Numbered from the stretch's first letter, positions 51,000-61,008 are shown. The stretch: DNA of 64,000 nucleotides from Kribbella sp. VKM Ac-2569 (GCF_004216905.1 NZ_SGXJ01000004.1:744001-808000); one strand, 5' to 3'. Notes: generated by a model from the letters alone, not told the origin. Numbers and translations are program-made.

Positions 51000-53309
51000 T
51001 CAGGCCTCACTGCTCAGTAGTGCGGAGAGCAGCGCCACCGCGCCGCTCTTGTCGAGTGGGTTGTTCTGGTTCCCACACTTGGGCGACTGTACGCACGACG
51101 GGCATCCGTCCGTGCATTCACAGTGTGCAATCGCCTCACGTGTCGCCGTCAACCACTCGCGCGCTGCGGCGTACCCGTGTTCGGCGAAGCCGGCGCCACC
51201 GGGATGGCCGTCGTACACGAAGACCGTCAGTTGGCCGGTGTCGGCGTGGCGGGCGGTGGAGACGCCGCCGATGTCCCAGCGGTCGCAGGTGGCGAAGAGT
51301 GGGAGCAGGCCGATGGACGCGTGCTCGGCGGCATGGGCCGCTCCCGGTACGTCGTCCAGCCCGAGGTGCTCGACAACGGTGTCAGGCATGGTCCACCACA
51401 CGGCCTTGGTCCGCAGGGTGCGCTCCGGCAGGTCGAGCGGCTGTTCGTCGAGTACGTCGCCGGTCGCGATCAGCTTGCGCTGGTACGAGATGACCTGGCT
51501 CGTCACCTGGACCCAGCCGCGCGACAACTCCGCCGTACCCCATGAGCACGTCTCCTCGGTTGCGAGGATGCTGATCTCGGTGACGTCCCGCGCGAAGGTC
51601 GTGTAGTCAGGAGAGGCCGGTTCGACGACCGCGGCGTGCTCCTCGAGGTCGAGCGAACGCACCAGGTACGACTCACCCGCGTGGACGTAGACAGCACCCT
51701 CGTGGACCGACGCGTGGGCCGAGCCACCGTCGACCGTGCCGAGTAGACGGCCGGTCTGGTCCTCCACGATCTGCACCGTCTTGCCGCCGGCCGACCGGAT
51801 GTCGATGGCGTCGACGGCCCGCTCGCGGCGCGTCCAGAACCACCCGTGCGGCCGTTCGCGCAGCGCACCCTGCCGCACGAGCTGCGCGATCACCTGCGCC
51901 GTCGTCTCACCGAAGATCTCGAAGTCGTCGGGAGTAAGCGGCAGCTCCTGGGCAGCGGCACACAGTTGAGGCCCGAGCACGTACGGGTTCTCCGGGTTGA
52001 ACACCGTCGCCTCGACCGGGCGCCCGAAGATCGCTGCCGGATGTCGCACCAGGTAGGTGTCCAGCGGGTCGTCCCGTGCGATCAGCAGCGCCACCGCGTC
52101 CCCACCGGCCCGCCCTGCGCGTCCAGCCTGCTGCCAGAGCGACGCGCGCGTACCTGGCCAGCCAGAGAGCAGAACGGCGTCCAGCCCGGCAATGTCGATG
52201 CCCAGCTCGAGAGCGTTCGTTGCCGCGACGCCAGTGAGCTCCCCGCTCTGCAGCATCCCCTCGAGCCGCCGGCGTTCCTCAGGTAGGTAGCCGGCCCGGT
52301 ACGCCGACACCTGGTCGATCAGCGTCGGGTCGACCTCAGCCAGGTTCTCGCGGGCCGTCATCGCTACCGACTCGGCTCCACGCCGCGATCGGACGAAGGC
52401 GACCGTACGGACACCTGTGATGACCAGATCGGTCAGGAGGTCCGCCACCTCGGCTGTCGCGGACCGACGTACCGGTGCGCCGTTCTCGCCGTGCAAAGAG
52501 GTCAGGGGCGGCTCCCACAGGCCGAACGCGATGCCGCCGCGCGGAGAGCCGTCTTCGACGACCTCCACCATCGGTAGCCCGGTCAGACGCTCACCTGACA
52601 CAGCCGGCTCGGCCACTGTCGCCGAGGCGCAGACGAAGATCGGATGCGCCCCGTACTGCGCGCACACCCGACGCAGCCGACGCAGTACGCCGGCCACGTG
52701 CGCACCGAAGACGCCGCGGTAGTGGTGGCACTCGTCGACCACGACGTACTGCACGCAGCCCAGGAAGCGCGCCCAGCGTTGATGGTTCGGCAGGACCGAC
52801 CGATGCAGCATGTCCGGGTTGCTGAGCACGTACGTCGCGTAGTCGCGCGCCCAGTCCCGCTCGGTCCGCTCCGAGTCGCCGTCCAGCGTCGTAGCCCGCA
52901 GACCGGGCACGGTGTACGCCGAGACCGCGCGAAGCTGATCGTGGGCGAGTGCCTTGGTCGGAGACAGGTACAACACAGAGGCGGTACGGCGGTGTGGTGA
53001 GGCCGCCTGCGCGATGCTCAACGTCGCAAAGGCCGGCAGCAGGTACCCGAGCGACTTGCCGGACGCCGTCCCGGTCGCGACGACCACATGTTTCCCGGCG
53101 TACGCCGCCTCGGCCGTCGCCACCTGATGAGTCCAAGGGGCCGTGATGCCGGCGTCCCGCAGCTGGTCGAGCACCTCGGACGGGACCCAGCGCGGCCAAG
53201 CGCACGTTTGTCCCACTCGCGGCGGCACCGACTCGACATGCGTCAGCCGGTCGTCACGACCGGCGGCCAGGCGCTTCAGGACGGCAGCCGCCTCACCACC
53301 TGCACGCAT
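51000..53309 (-). CDS. DEAD/DEAH-box helicase of the Hrq1/MrfA type (DUF1998)
   Basis: 769 residues. RecA-like core: Q-motif region TPWTHQVATAEAAYAGKHVVVATGTASGKS (Walker A), LYLSPTKALAHDQ, VVVDECHHYRG (motif II), CASATVAEP (motif III), ATNALELGIDIAGLDAVL and QQAGRAGRAGG (motif VI). The C-terminus has the MZB four-Cys zinc site CECTDGCPSCVQSPKCG. Bacterial relatives are 3'-5' helicases involved in repair of crosslinks such as mitomycin damage. ATG 53309. Confidence 0.9.
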   Translation of the reverse strand: MRAGGEAAAVLKRLAAGRDDRLTHVESVPPRVGQTCAWPRWVPSEVLDQLRDAGITAPWTHQVATAEAAYAGKHVVVATGTASGKSLGYLLPAFATLSIAQAASPHRRTASVLYLSPTKALAHDQLRAVSAYTVPGLRATTLDGDSERTERDWARDYATYVLSNPDMLHRSVLPNHQRWARFLGCVQYVVVDECHHYRGVFGAHVAGVLRRLRRVCAQYGAHPIFVCASATVAEPAVSGERLTGLPMVEVVEDGSPRGGIAFGLWEPPLTSLHGENGAPVRRSATAEVADLLTDLVITGVRTVAFVRSRRGAESVAMTARENLAEVDPTLIDQVSAYRAGYLPEERRRLEGMLQSGELTGVAATNALELGIDIAGLDAVLLSGWPGTRASLWQQAGRAGRAGGDAVALLIARDDPLDTYLVRHPAAIFGRPVEATVFNPENPYVLGPQLCAAAQELPLTPDDFEIFGETTAQVIAQLVRQGALRERPHGWFWTRRERAVDAIDIRSAGGKTVQIVEDQTGRLLGTVDGGSAHASVHEGAVYVHAGESYLVRSLDLEEHAAVVEPASPDYTTFARDVTEISILATEETCSWGTAELSRGWVQVTSQVISYQRKLIATGDVLDEQPLDLPERTLRTKAVWWTMPDTVVEHLGLDDVPGAAHAAEHASIGLLPLFATCDRWDIGGVSTARHADTGQLTVFVYDGHPGGAGFAEHGYAAAREWLTATREAIAHCECTDGCPSCVQSPKCGNQNNPLDKSGAVALLSALLSSEA

Positions 53310-53500
53310 ACCGGCACCCTAGGCCCTGCCACGGACAGTTGCTTGCTGAGGACCAGCTGAGAGATGCACGTTCGGATGCACGCCCTTTTTCCGGACGGGA
53401 ATCGACTTCGGGTGGGCGAGATGAAAGAGTTTTCGGCAACGGGTCTCACTCACGGTCCGTACATGGTTGAATGCAGCAGTTCACGGGATCGGAGGCCGAA

Positions 53501-53830
53501 GTGGATCTGTCGCTGACCGCGCGCGCCGAGGGCGGGCGCACCGTCATCGAGGTGGCGGGGGAGATCGACGTCTACACCGCACCGAAGCTCCGCGAGAAGA
53601 TCGCCGCGCTCGTCGACGAAGGGGTCTACGACCTGGTCATCGACCTGGAACGCGTGGAGTTCCTGGACTCCACCGGCCTCGGCGTTCTCGTCGGCGGACT
53701 GAAACGGGTGCGCACCCACGACGGATCCCTGTCCCTGGTCTGCACCCAGGAACGGCTGCTGAAGATCTTCCGGATCACCGGCCTGACCAAGGTCTTCGAC
53801 ATCCACCCGGACGTCGCCTCGGCGATCTGA
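53501..53830 (+). CDS. STAS-domain anti-sigma factor antagonist
   Basis: 109 residues from GTG 53501, set by GGAGG six bases upstream; an ATG at 53471 lacks one. VDLSLTARAEGGRTVIEVAGEIDVYTAPKLRE and the phospho-site VEFLDSTGLGVLVGG are standard for SpoIIAA/RsbV-type antagonists, whose Ser is phosphorylated by a partner anti-sigma kinase. No kinase or sigma gene adjoins. Confidence 0.92.
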   Translation: MDLSLTARAEGGRTVIEVAGEIDVYTAPKLREKIAALVDEGVYDLVIDLERVEFLDSTGLGVLVGGLKRVRTHDGSLSLVCTQERLLKIFRITGLTKVFDIHPDVASAI

Positions 53831-53956
53831 CCCAGCGAAACGGTGTCCGCCTCACTACGTTCGGTGATCGTTCCGCCCAGGTACCGGCACAGGACTTGCC
53901 GGGGCGACCGGGTATGGCGTAGACCACCCTGTCGTCAGGTCTGGTCGGGAACCCGT

Positions 53957-53962
53957 TAGAGT
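53957..53962 (+). promoter_or_regulatory. hppA promoter candidate
   Basis: TAGAGT in CCCGTTAGAGTAG, the same context as before the 6C RNA. It would give a ~98-nt leader in which CAACC / GGTTG (54004-54017) competes with pairing of CAACCC to GGGTTG at 54046-54051, just before the AAGGAGG of hppA. Confidence 0.35.
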
Positions 53963-54067
53963 AGCCCACCGCGCCAGGTCACTGGCGCTGTGTCGTATTT
54001 CCCCAACCCTTCGGTTGCGGCAGATGGGGGCCGTCAAGCCTGGATGGGTTGCCTACAAGGAGGACGG

Positions 54068-56371
54068 ATGTCCGCGCTGCTTGCTGCACAAGCGGTGGAT
54101 CTTTCGTCGAGCAACACCACACTGGTGATCGTCGTCGGGGTGATCGCGATCCTCGCGGTCGCCATCGCGATGGTCTTCCGGGGCCAGGTGCTTGCCGCGA
54201 ACGATGGCACCGAGAACATGAAGACGATCGCCGCGGCGGTCCAGGAAGGTGCCTCGGCATTCCTGAGCCGGCAGTTCCGGACGTTGTCGATCTTCGCCGT
54301 GGTCGCATTTCTACTGCTGTTCCTGCTGCCTGCTCACACAGACGGCGCCAACGAGACCACGCTGAAGATCTTCCGCTCCGTCTTCTTCCTGGTCGGCGCG
54401 GGCTTCTCCGCCCTGATCGGCTACCTGGGCATGTGGCTCGCGACGCGCGCCAACGTCCGGGTCGCCGCGGCCGCGCGGGACGAGGGCCGCGAACCCGCGA
54501 TGCGGGTCGCGTTCCGCACCGGCGGCACCGTCGGCATGGCGACCGTGGGCTTCGGCCTGTTCGGCGCCGCGCTCGTCGTACTGCTCTTCAAGGGTGACGC
54601 CCCGACCGTGCTCGAGGGCTTCGGTTTCGGTGCCGCGATGCTGGCCATGTTCATGCGGGTCGGCGGCGGTATCTTCACCAAGGCCGCCGACGTCGGCGCC
54701 GACCTGGTCGGCAAGGTTGAGCAGAACATCCCCGAGGACGACCCGCGCAACGCCGCCACCATCGCCGACAATGTCGGTGACAACGTGGGTGACTGCGCGG
54801 GTATGGCGGCCGACCTGTTCGAGTCGTACGCCGTGATGCTGGTGGCCTCGCTGATCCTCGGCAAGGCCGCGTTCGGCGAGCAGGGCCTGATCTTCCCGCT
54901 GATCGTGCCGGCCATCGGCGCCATCACCGCGGTCATCGGCGTCTTCCTGACCCGCCCGCGGACCGGCGAGAACGGCCTGCGCACGATCAACCGGGCGTTC
55001 TACATCTCTGCGCTGGTCTCCGCGATCCTCTGTACGGTGGCCGCGTTCGTCTATCTGCCGAGCAGCTTCAAGGAGCTGAGCGGCGCCACCGAGACGATCG
55101 CCGGGTACGACGGCGACCCGCGGCTGATCGCCACCGTCTCGGTGATCATCGGGATCGTGCTGGCCGCGGTCATCCTGGCCCTGACCGGTTACTACACCGG
55201 CACCGAGGACAAGCCGGTCCAGGATGTCGGCAAGACCTCGCTGACCGGTGCCGCGACCGTGATCCTGTCCGGTATCTCGGTCGGCTTCGAGTCCGCCGTC
55301 TACACCGCCGTGGTGATCGCGGCGGCCGTGTACGGCGCCTTCCTGGTCGGTGGTTCCGGTGTGGTCGCGCTGTTCGCGATCGCGCTGGCCGGCTGTGGTC
55401 TGCTCACCACCGTCGGCGTCATCGTCGCGATGGACACCTTCGGACCGGTCTCCGACAACGCGCAGGGCATCGCCGAGATGTCCGGTGACGTGGACGGCGA
55501 GGCGGCCCAGATCCTGACCGAGCTGGACGCCGTCGGCAACACCACGAAGGCCATCACCAAGGGCATCGCGATCGCGACCGCCGTACTGGCCGCCACCGCG
55601 CTGTTCGGTTCGTACACCGACTCGATCCGGACCTCGCTGGCCGACAACTACGCCAAGTTCGAGGCGGACGCACTGGTGTTCAACCCGGGCACCCTGGTCG
55701 GCATCATCCTCGGTGCGGCCGTCGTGTTCATGTTCTCCGGTCTCGCGATCAACGCCGTCGGCCGTGCCGCCGGTGCGGTCGTCTACGAGGTACGGCGTCA
55801 GTTCCGCGACATCCCCGGCATCATGGAGGGGACCGGCAAGCCGGAGTACGGCAAGGTCGTCGACATCTGCACCCGCGACTCGCTGCGGGAGCTCGCCACT
55901 CCGGGTCTGCTCGCGCTCACCGCGCCGATCGCCGTCGGCTTCGGCCTCGGTGCCGCGGCGCTGGCCGGCTACCTGGCCGGTGCGATCGGCGCCGGCACCC
56001 TGATGGCGGTCTTCCTGGCCAACTCCGGTGGTGCCTGGGACAACGCCAAGAAGCTGGTCGAGGACGGTAACCACGGCGGCAAGGGCTCGCCCGCGCACGA
56101 GGCCACCGTCATCGGTGACACCGTCGGCGACCCGTTCAAGGACACCGCCGGTCCGGCCATCAACCCGCTGATCAAGGTGATGAACCTGGTCTCGGTGCTG
56201 ATCGCGCCGGCCGTCGTCGGGATGTCGTCGATCGGCGACGACACCAACACGCCGTTGCGGATCGTCATCGCGGTCGTCGCCGTGGTGATCCTGGCCGCGG
56301 CCGTGTACGTCTCCAAGCGCCGGGAGTCGGTCATCTCCGACACTCCGGCCGAGGTGAACGCCGCAGCCTGA
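54068..56371 (+). CDS. hppA: K+-independent membrane H+-translocating pyrophosphatase
   Basis: 767 residues, about 16 helices. PPi-binding loops KAADVGADLVGKVE, DDPRNAATIADNVGDNVGD and the C-terminal GDTVGDPFKDTAGPAINPL are complete. The K+-dependence marker reads GNTTKAITKG, with Lys where K+-dependent enzymes have Ala, so it is K+-independent and pumps protons using pyrophosphate. ATG 54068 follows AAGGAGG; the frame extends upstream without homology. Confidence 0.95.
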   Translation: MSALLAAQAVDLSSSNTTLVIVVGVIAILAVAIAMVFRGQVLAANDGTENMKTIAAAVQEGASAFLSRQFRTLSIFAVVAFLLLFLLPAHTDGANETTLKIFRSVFFLVGAGFSALIGYLGMWLATRANVRVAAAARDEGREPAMRVAFRTGGTVGMATVGFGLFGAALVVLLFKGDAPTVLEGFGFGAAMLAMFMRVGGGIFTKAADVGADLVGKVEQNIPEDDPRNAATIADNVGDNVGDCAGMAADLFESYAVMLVASLILGKAAFGEQGLIFPLIVPAIGAITAVIGVFLTRPRTGENGLRTINRAFYISALVSAILCTVAAFVYLPSSFKELSGATETIAGYDGDPRLIATVSVIIGIVLAAVILALTGYYTGTEDKPVQDVGKTSLTGAATVILSGISVGFESAVYTAVVIAAAVYGAFLVGGSGVVALFAIALAGCGLLTTVGVIVAMDTFGPVSDNAQGIAEMSGDVDGEAAQILTELDAVGNTTKAITKGIAIATAVLAATALFGSYTDSIRTSLADNYAKFEADALVFNPGTLVGIILGAAVVFMFSGLAINAVGRAAGAVVYEVRRQFRDIPGIMEGTGKPEYGKVVDICTRDSLRELATPGLLALTAPIAVGFGLGAAALAGYLAGAIGAGTLMAVFLANSGGAWDNAKKLVEDGNHGGKGSPAHEATVIGDTVGDPFKDTAGPAINPLIKVMNLVSVLIAPAVVGMSSIGDDTNTPLRIVIAVVAVVILAAAVYVSKRRESVISDTPAEVNAAA

Positions 56372-56390
56372 TCGCAGGATCTGCCCGATT

Positions 56391-56421
56391 CGGCCCGCCG
56401 GTTCCGACCGGCGGGCCGTTT
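56391..56421 (+). terminator. hppA terminator
   Basis: 12-bp perfect stem CGGCCCGCCGGT / ACCGGCGGGCCG with TCCG loop, followed by TTT, 19 bp after the hppA stop. Confidence 0.85.
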
Positions 56422-56465
56422 CGTATGTCTGGACCCCGGAGCGTCCGCTCACTTACTGTCATGAG

Positions 56466-57671
56466 GTGAGGATTGCCAGGGTGCCCGCGCTGCTGCTCGT
56501 CGTTGCGGCGGGCGTTCTGGCAACGCTGCAGCCGGCGAACGCGGCGACACCGCAACCGGATGTCGCCTATCTCAACACCGCTCACCAGCTCAACCTGACC
56601 ATCATCGAGGCCGCCCACACGGCGACGACCAAGGGTCGGACCTCCTGCGTACGGCGGGTCGCCGCGCAGCTGGAACGTGACCATCGCAAGCTCTCCGCAC
56701 AGGAGCTCGACGTCGCCACGCGGCTCAGCATTCTGCTGCCGACGGCACCGTCGACGGCCCAGCGTCGCCAGCTCGACGTACTTGCGGCCAAGGCCGGTAC
56801 CACTGCGTACGACGCGGCGTGGCTGGCCTTGCAGCGGCTGCAGCACCAGCAGTACCTGGCACTGGTAGAAGGTGAGCTGCCGATCAGCGCATCGCCAGCT
56901 GTCGAGGCAGTGGCCGACGGCGCCAAGCCCGTCATCCAGATGCACCAGCGCTCGATGACAGGTACCTGTCGCGCCGAGACGACCACTCCGGTGGTGCCTA
57001 CCGGAGAGGGTGGCCAGCAGGCTGAGGCCAACCTGGCCCGCACGCGGGCCGCGCTGATCCTGATGGGTATCGGCGTGGTGCTGCTCCTGGTCGGCAAGTC
57101 GATCTCGCTGAAGCGGCGCGTCGTGGGGATCGCAGCACTCGCGGCGGGTCTCGTGATGATGTTCGGCGGGCAGCCCAACAACACCGGAAAGGTCCCGGAT
57201 GCGGGCAAGTCGTCCACGGACCGGGAGGCCGCCGTACCGCCTGTCCGTCTGAAACTGCCCGGTGTGCTGGAGGCGTCGGTGCAGCCGGTTGCGACCGGCG
57301 GCGACGGTCGGCTGGAGGTACCTAAGTCGGCCGCTGACGTGGGCTGGTGGGCCGCGGGTGCGGCGCCGGGCTCTGTTGGTGGCACAGTGCTGCTCGCTGG
57401 TCATGTGGACACCGCCAAGGGGCGTGGAGTGTTCGCAGCGCTCTCCGGCGTACCGGTTGGGACCAGTGTCGCGGTGACGGGTGGAGACGGCGGCGAGCAC
57501 TGGTACCGCATCGTTGCGCGCCGTACCTATAAGCAGGAGGCCCTGCCCGCCGACCTGTTCCACGGTGCAGCGAAGCCCCGGCTGGCGTTGGTGACCTGCA
57601 CGGGCTCCTATGACCGTACGGCGCACCGCTACAGCGAGAACCTCGTCCTGTACGGCGTTCCGCTCGACTGA
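56466..57671 (+). CDS. DUF4142 domain fused to class F sortase
   Basis: 401 residues, GTG 56466. Signal peptide ends QPANAAT; residues about 30-175 are a DUF4142 helical bundle (PDVAYLNTAHQLNLTIIEAAHTA...); two helices follow (ARTRAALILMGIGVVLLLVG, GIAALAAGLVMMFGG); residues about 255-401 are a class F sortase with LAGHVDT (His), LALVTCTGSYD (Cys) and HRYSENLV (Arg). It would attach or trim surface proteins. DUF4142 is usually a free secreted protein; the fusion is unusual. No sorted substrate is adjacent. Confidence 0.85.
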   Translation: MRIARVPALLLVVAAGVLATLQPANAATPQPDVAYLNTAHQLNLTIIEAAHTATTKGRTSCVRRVAAQLERDHRKLSAQELDVATRLSILLPTAPSTAQRRQLDVLAAKAGTTAYDAAWLALQRLQHQQYLALVEGELPISASPAVEAVADGAKPVIQMHQRSMTGTCRAETTTPVVPTGEGGQQAEANLARTRAALILMGIGVVLLLVGKSISLKRRVVGIAALAAGLVMMFGGQPNNTGKVPDAGKSSTDREAAVPPVRLKLPGVLEASVQPVATGGDGRLEVPKSAADVGWWAAGAAPGSVGGTVLLAGHVDTAKGRGVFAALSGVPVGTSVAVTGGDGGEHWYRIVARRTYKQEALPADLFHGAAKPRLALVTCTGSYDRTAHRYSENLVLYGVPLD

Positions 57672-57943
57672 GCTTCTGGTAGTCACTTCCAGACCGAAGT
57701 ACGTCGTACGTCGACTTTCGGCTGATGTGCGCGCCCGCGGCATGGGGGATCGTCGGGGTTGTGGTCAGGGGCATAACCGATAGCAGCCGCCCGCGGACCG
57801 GCGGCAGAATCAACCCACGGGTGGACACACCGGATCCGCCCGGGGTCCGATGCCCGGCACCCCTCAGGCCTCGATACTGATCTCATCACGACACAACCCG
57901 CCCGACTGGGGACAATTCACGCCACCGAATGAGGAGCACGGCG

Positions 57944-58936
57944 ATGATCGAGGCAAAAGGCCTCACCAAGCGATACGGCGCAACAGTTGCCGTTGACAAC
58001 CTGTCTTTCGAGGTGAAACCCGGCAGGGTGACCGGCTTCCTCGGCCCGAACGGGGCCGGCAAGTCCACCACCATGCGGATGATCCTCGGACTCGACACCC
58101 CGACGTCCGGCGAAGTCACCATCGACGGCCAGCGGTACCGCGACCTGCACCGGCCGCTGACCAAGGTCGGCGCGCTGCTGGACGCCAAGTGGGTGCACCC
58201 GAACCGCTCGGCGCGGTCCCATCTGAGGTGGATGGCCGCGTCGAACAAGTTGCCGAAGTCATCGGTCGACAAGGCGCTCGACATGGTCGGTCTGACGTCG
58301 GTCGCGAACAAGCGGGCCGGCGCCTTCTCACTGGGCATGTCCCAGCGGCTCGGGATCGCCGGCGCGTTGCTCGGCGACCCGGAGGTGCTGCTGTTCGACG
58401 AGCCGGTGAACGGTCTCGACCCGGAGGGCATCGTCTGGATCCGGACCTTCATGCACCGGCTGGCCGACGAGGGCCGCACCGTGCTGGTCTCCAGCCACCT
58501 GCTGTCCGAGATGGCGCTCACCGCCGAGGACCTGGTCGTCATCGGCCGCGGCAAGCTGATCGCGCAGAGCACCACCCAGGAGTTCGTCGACCGCGCCAGC
58601 GGTACGACGGTGAAGGTGCGGACGCCGCAGCTCGACCAGTTCGCCGGCGTGCTGAACGAGCAGCACCTGGCGACCCGGATCGAGGACGTCGAGGACCAGG
58701 GCAAGGTGCTGTTCGTCGAGGGCGACCTGACCACCGACCAGATCGGCGAGGCCGCCGCCGCGCACGGCATCGTGCTGCACGAGCTGACGCTGCAGCGCGG
58801 TTCGCTGGAGCAGGCATTCATGCAGATGACCGGTGACTCGGTCGAGTACCACGCGCACGAGGAGATCGCCGCTGTGACCTCGCTCGACGCACCCGACGCC
58901 GCCGAGGTGGCCGCGGGTCCGAAGGAGGACAACTGA
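57944..58936 (+). CDS. ABC exporter ATPase
   Basis: 330 residues from ATG 57944 with GAGGAG upstream. Walker A GPNGAGKST, the divergent signature FSLGMSQRLGIAGALLG, Walker B VLLFDEPVNGLDPEG and SSHLLSEM are those of bacitracin/lantibiotic-type exporters. Pairs with the permease one base later. Drug, antibiotic-peptide or lipid export cannot be distinguished. The 272-bp gap before it (57672-57943) shows no gene. Confidence 0.92.
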   Translation: MIEAKGLTKRYGATVAVDNLSFEVKPGRVTGFLGPNGAGKSTTMRMILGLDTPTSGEVTIDGQRYRDLHRPLTKVGALLDAKWVHPNRSARSHLRWMAASNKLPKSSVDKALDMVGLTSVANKRAGAFSLGMSQRLGIAGALLGDPEVLLFDEPVNGLDPEGIVWIRTFMHRLADEGRTVLVSSHLLSEMALTAEDLVVIGRGKLIAQSTTQEFVDRASGTTVKVRTPQLDQFAGVLNEQHLATRIEDVEDQGKVLFVEGDLTTDQIGEAAAAHGIVLHELTLQRGSLEQAFMQMTGDSVEYHAHEEIAAVTSLDAPDAAEVAAGPKEDN

Positions 58937-58937
58937 C

Positions 58938-59702
58938 ATGTCGGTGATCGCAGTCGAGCGCATCAAACTCTTCTCCACCCGCTCGCCGTGGTGGTGCATG
59001 ATCATCGCGGCCGTGCTGACCGTCGGGCTGTCCGCGCTCTTCCTCGGCCTCGCGCCCAGCGAGCAGAAGCTGCACGCCACCATCACAGACACGCAGGGCG
59101 GCGCCCAGCTCAGTCAGATGGTCATCATGGTGATGGCCGCGCTGGCCATCACCACCGAGTACCGGTTCGGCACCATCCGGACCAGCTTCCAGGCAGTACC
59201 GCAGCGGGCCGCTCTTCTTCTCGGCAAGACCTTCGTGGTGGCGATGCTCTCCGGTCTGATCGGCGTGATCGCGTCCTTCGGGGCCTGGGCGATCGGCGAC
59301 CTGGTCAACAGCAGCGCCAACCTGGCCATCGACAGCGCCGCGGAGTGGCGTCTGCTGGCCGGCCGGGGCTTGATCTTCGCGCTGTCAGCGGTGATCGCCG
59401 TGGCAGTCGGGGCACTGATCCGCCAGAGCGCAGGCGCCATCGTGATCCTGCTCGTCTGGCCGCTACTGGTGGAGCAGCTGGTCCAGCTCATCCCCAAGGT
59501 CGGCGACGATCTGAACCGGTGGGCGCCGTTCACCAACGCGAACTCGTTCCTGTTCCAAGGTCAGGACGTCGGAGCAGGTGGAGGTCCCGGCGACGCCACC
59601 AGTTACGCGATGGGCCCGTGGTGGGCGCTGCTGTACTTCGCCGGCTGGGCGGCCGCGCTGATGACGATCGCCCTGGTGTCGGCGAGCAAGCGCGACGCAT
59701 GA
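58938..59702 (+). CDS. ABC exporter permease (ABC-2 type)
   Basis: 254 residues, six helices (WCMIIAAVLTVGLSALFLGLA, MVIMVMAALAITTEYRFGTIRTSF, ...). EYRFGTIRTSFQAVPQRAALLLGK is the loop typical of ABC-2 permeases of the BcrB/YhfD kind. Translationally coupled to the ATPase. Confidence 0.88.
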   Translation: MSVIAVERIKLFSTRSPWWCMIIAAVLTVGLSALFLGLAPSEQKLHATITDTQGGAQLSQMVIMVMAALAITTEYRFGTIRTSFQAVPQRAALLLGKTFVVAMLSGLIGVIASFGAWAIGDLVNSSANLAIDSAAEWRLLAGRGLIFALSAVIAVAVGALIRQSAGAIVILLVWPLLVEQLVQLIPKVGDDLNRWAPFTNANSFLFQGQDVGAGGGPGDATSYAMGPWWALLYFAGWAAALMTIALVSASKRDA

Positions 59703-59778
59703 CAAGGCCACCCCGGTCGGAGGTTGAGGGGCCCTGACCGGGGCAGGGGCCCGGCCGGGCTGAGGGGTCCTGGTCGCG

Positions 59779-59821
59779 ACGGCCCGTGGTGCATCCGGTC
59801 TCCGGATGAACCACGGGCCGT
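59779..59821 (+). terminator. long hairpin after the ABC exporter
   Basis: ACGGCCCGTGGT / ACCACGGGCCGT outer stem with an inner CATCCGG / CCGGATG, then TTTCCC. Ends the exporter transcript. The remaining gap to 59997 shows no gene. Confidence 0.8.
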
Positions 59822-59997
59822 TTCCCATGCTGATTCGGGGCTGGCCGGGTGGCCCGTCGACGGATTACGGTGCCGCGCATGACGGCACTGATGCCACGCC
59901 TCCGGCGCAGCGGGTCACGGGGCTGTGACTCCCGGCCTTCCCACGTCGCTCCGGTCGCTTCGCTCCTTCCGCTCCTCAGTCCAGGCCGGGAGGCCCC

Positions 59998-60792
59998 GTG
60001 ACCAGCTGGGCGCAGGTGCGGGATGCGGGTTTCGAGGTTCCCGAAGGACGGCCGGTGGGCGAGATGGTGGCCGAGCTGGTCGGGATGCTGCGGTCCCCGG
60101 ATCCCGTCGTACGGGATCGGCAGGCGTACTCCGTGCTCGCGACCTGGATCGGGCGCGGCGTGCTGTCGACGGACGAGCTGCGGGCGCTCGGCGACGAGAT
60201 GGTGCCGCGGTTCACCGACCCGGAGATCCAGGCGCGGACGTTCGCGCCGTTGATCCTGGACGTGATCGTGACGAACGGCGTCTTCGAACCGAGCTGGGTG
60301 CCGCCGTTCGAGCGGTGGTACGTCGCCGAGGAGGACCTCCGGGGGTACGACGAGAAGCTCGGCTGGTTGCACGCACTGGCGCACGGTGCGGACCTGCTCG
60401 GGACGCTCGGGCAGCACGCGGCCGTGGAGCCGGTGCAGATGCTGCGCCTCGGGATCGGGCGGTTGCTGACGCCGACGCCGTACGTGCTGCGGGACATGGA
60501 GGACGACCGGCTCGGGTACGCGCTGGCGGCGACGCTGACGCGCGACGACCTGACCGGCAGCGACGCGACCGACTGGCTGGACCCGGCGATCCGGCAGCTG
60601 TCGAACCCGCCGGCCGAAGGGATCACGCCCGAGGTGACGAACACGGTCCGCACGCTGCGCGTGCTGTACGTGCTCGCCGACCACGGTCTGCGGGTCGGGG
60701 ATGCGAAGAAACTCACACGGATTCCGCAGGCCGATCAGGTCAAGACAAAGCTCGCGGACGTGCTCCGGATCGTCACGCCGTACTATCTCTGA
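59998..60792 (+). CDS. DUF2785 family protein
   Basis: 264 residues, GTG 59998 with GGGAGG upstream. All-helical, with DRQAYSVLATWIGRGVLSTDELRALGDEMV, DEKLGWLHALAHGADLLGTLGQH and the C-terminal VLYVLADHGL...ADVLRIVTPYYL of DUF2785. No known activity. Monocistronic. Confidence 0.82.
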   Translation: MTSWAQVRDAGFEVPEGRPVGEMVAELVGMLRSPDPVVRDRQAYSVLATWIGRGVLSTDELRALGDEMVPRFTDPEIQARTFAPLILDVIVTNGVFEPSWVPPFERWYVAEEDLRGYDEKLGWLHALAHGADLLGTLGQHAAVEPVQMLRLGIGRLLTPTPYVLRDMEDDRLGYALAATLTRDDLTGSDATDWLDPAIRQLSNPPAEGITPEVTNTVRTLRVLYVLADHGLRVGDAKKLTRIPQADQVKTKLADVLRIVTPYYL

Positions 60793-60992
60793 GCCTGAAG
60801 TGGTCGGCGGCAACTACCTGGTGGGGTAGGGCGCATCCGACTTTCGTCTGGACTTTCCCTGAATCCTCCCCGAGGAACGGCATGTCGCAGTCCAGGGCGG
60901 AGTACAGGTGGTTTCAGGTGGCAGTGGAGGCTCTGTCCGTGACAAGGTCTCTGCTGGCACGCCATGGCCCCCTCCCATGGTGGAGCCAACGC

Positions 60993-61008
60993 CACTACCG
61001 AAGTAGTG
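60993..61008. promoter_or_regulatory. perfect 16-bp palindrome upstream of the P450
   Basis: CACTAC-CGAA-GTAGTG lies 84 bp before the P450 start in a 299-bp gap that holds no gene. Likely a regulator binding site; the regulator is not adjacent. Confidence 0.5.
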
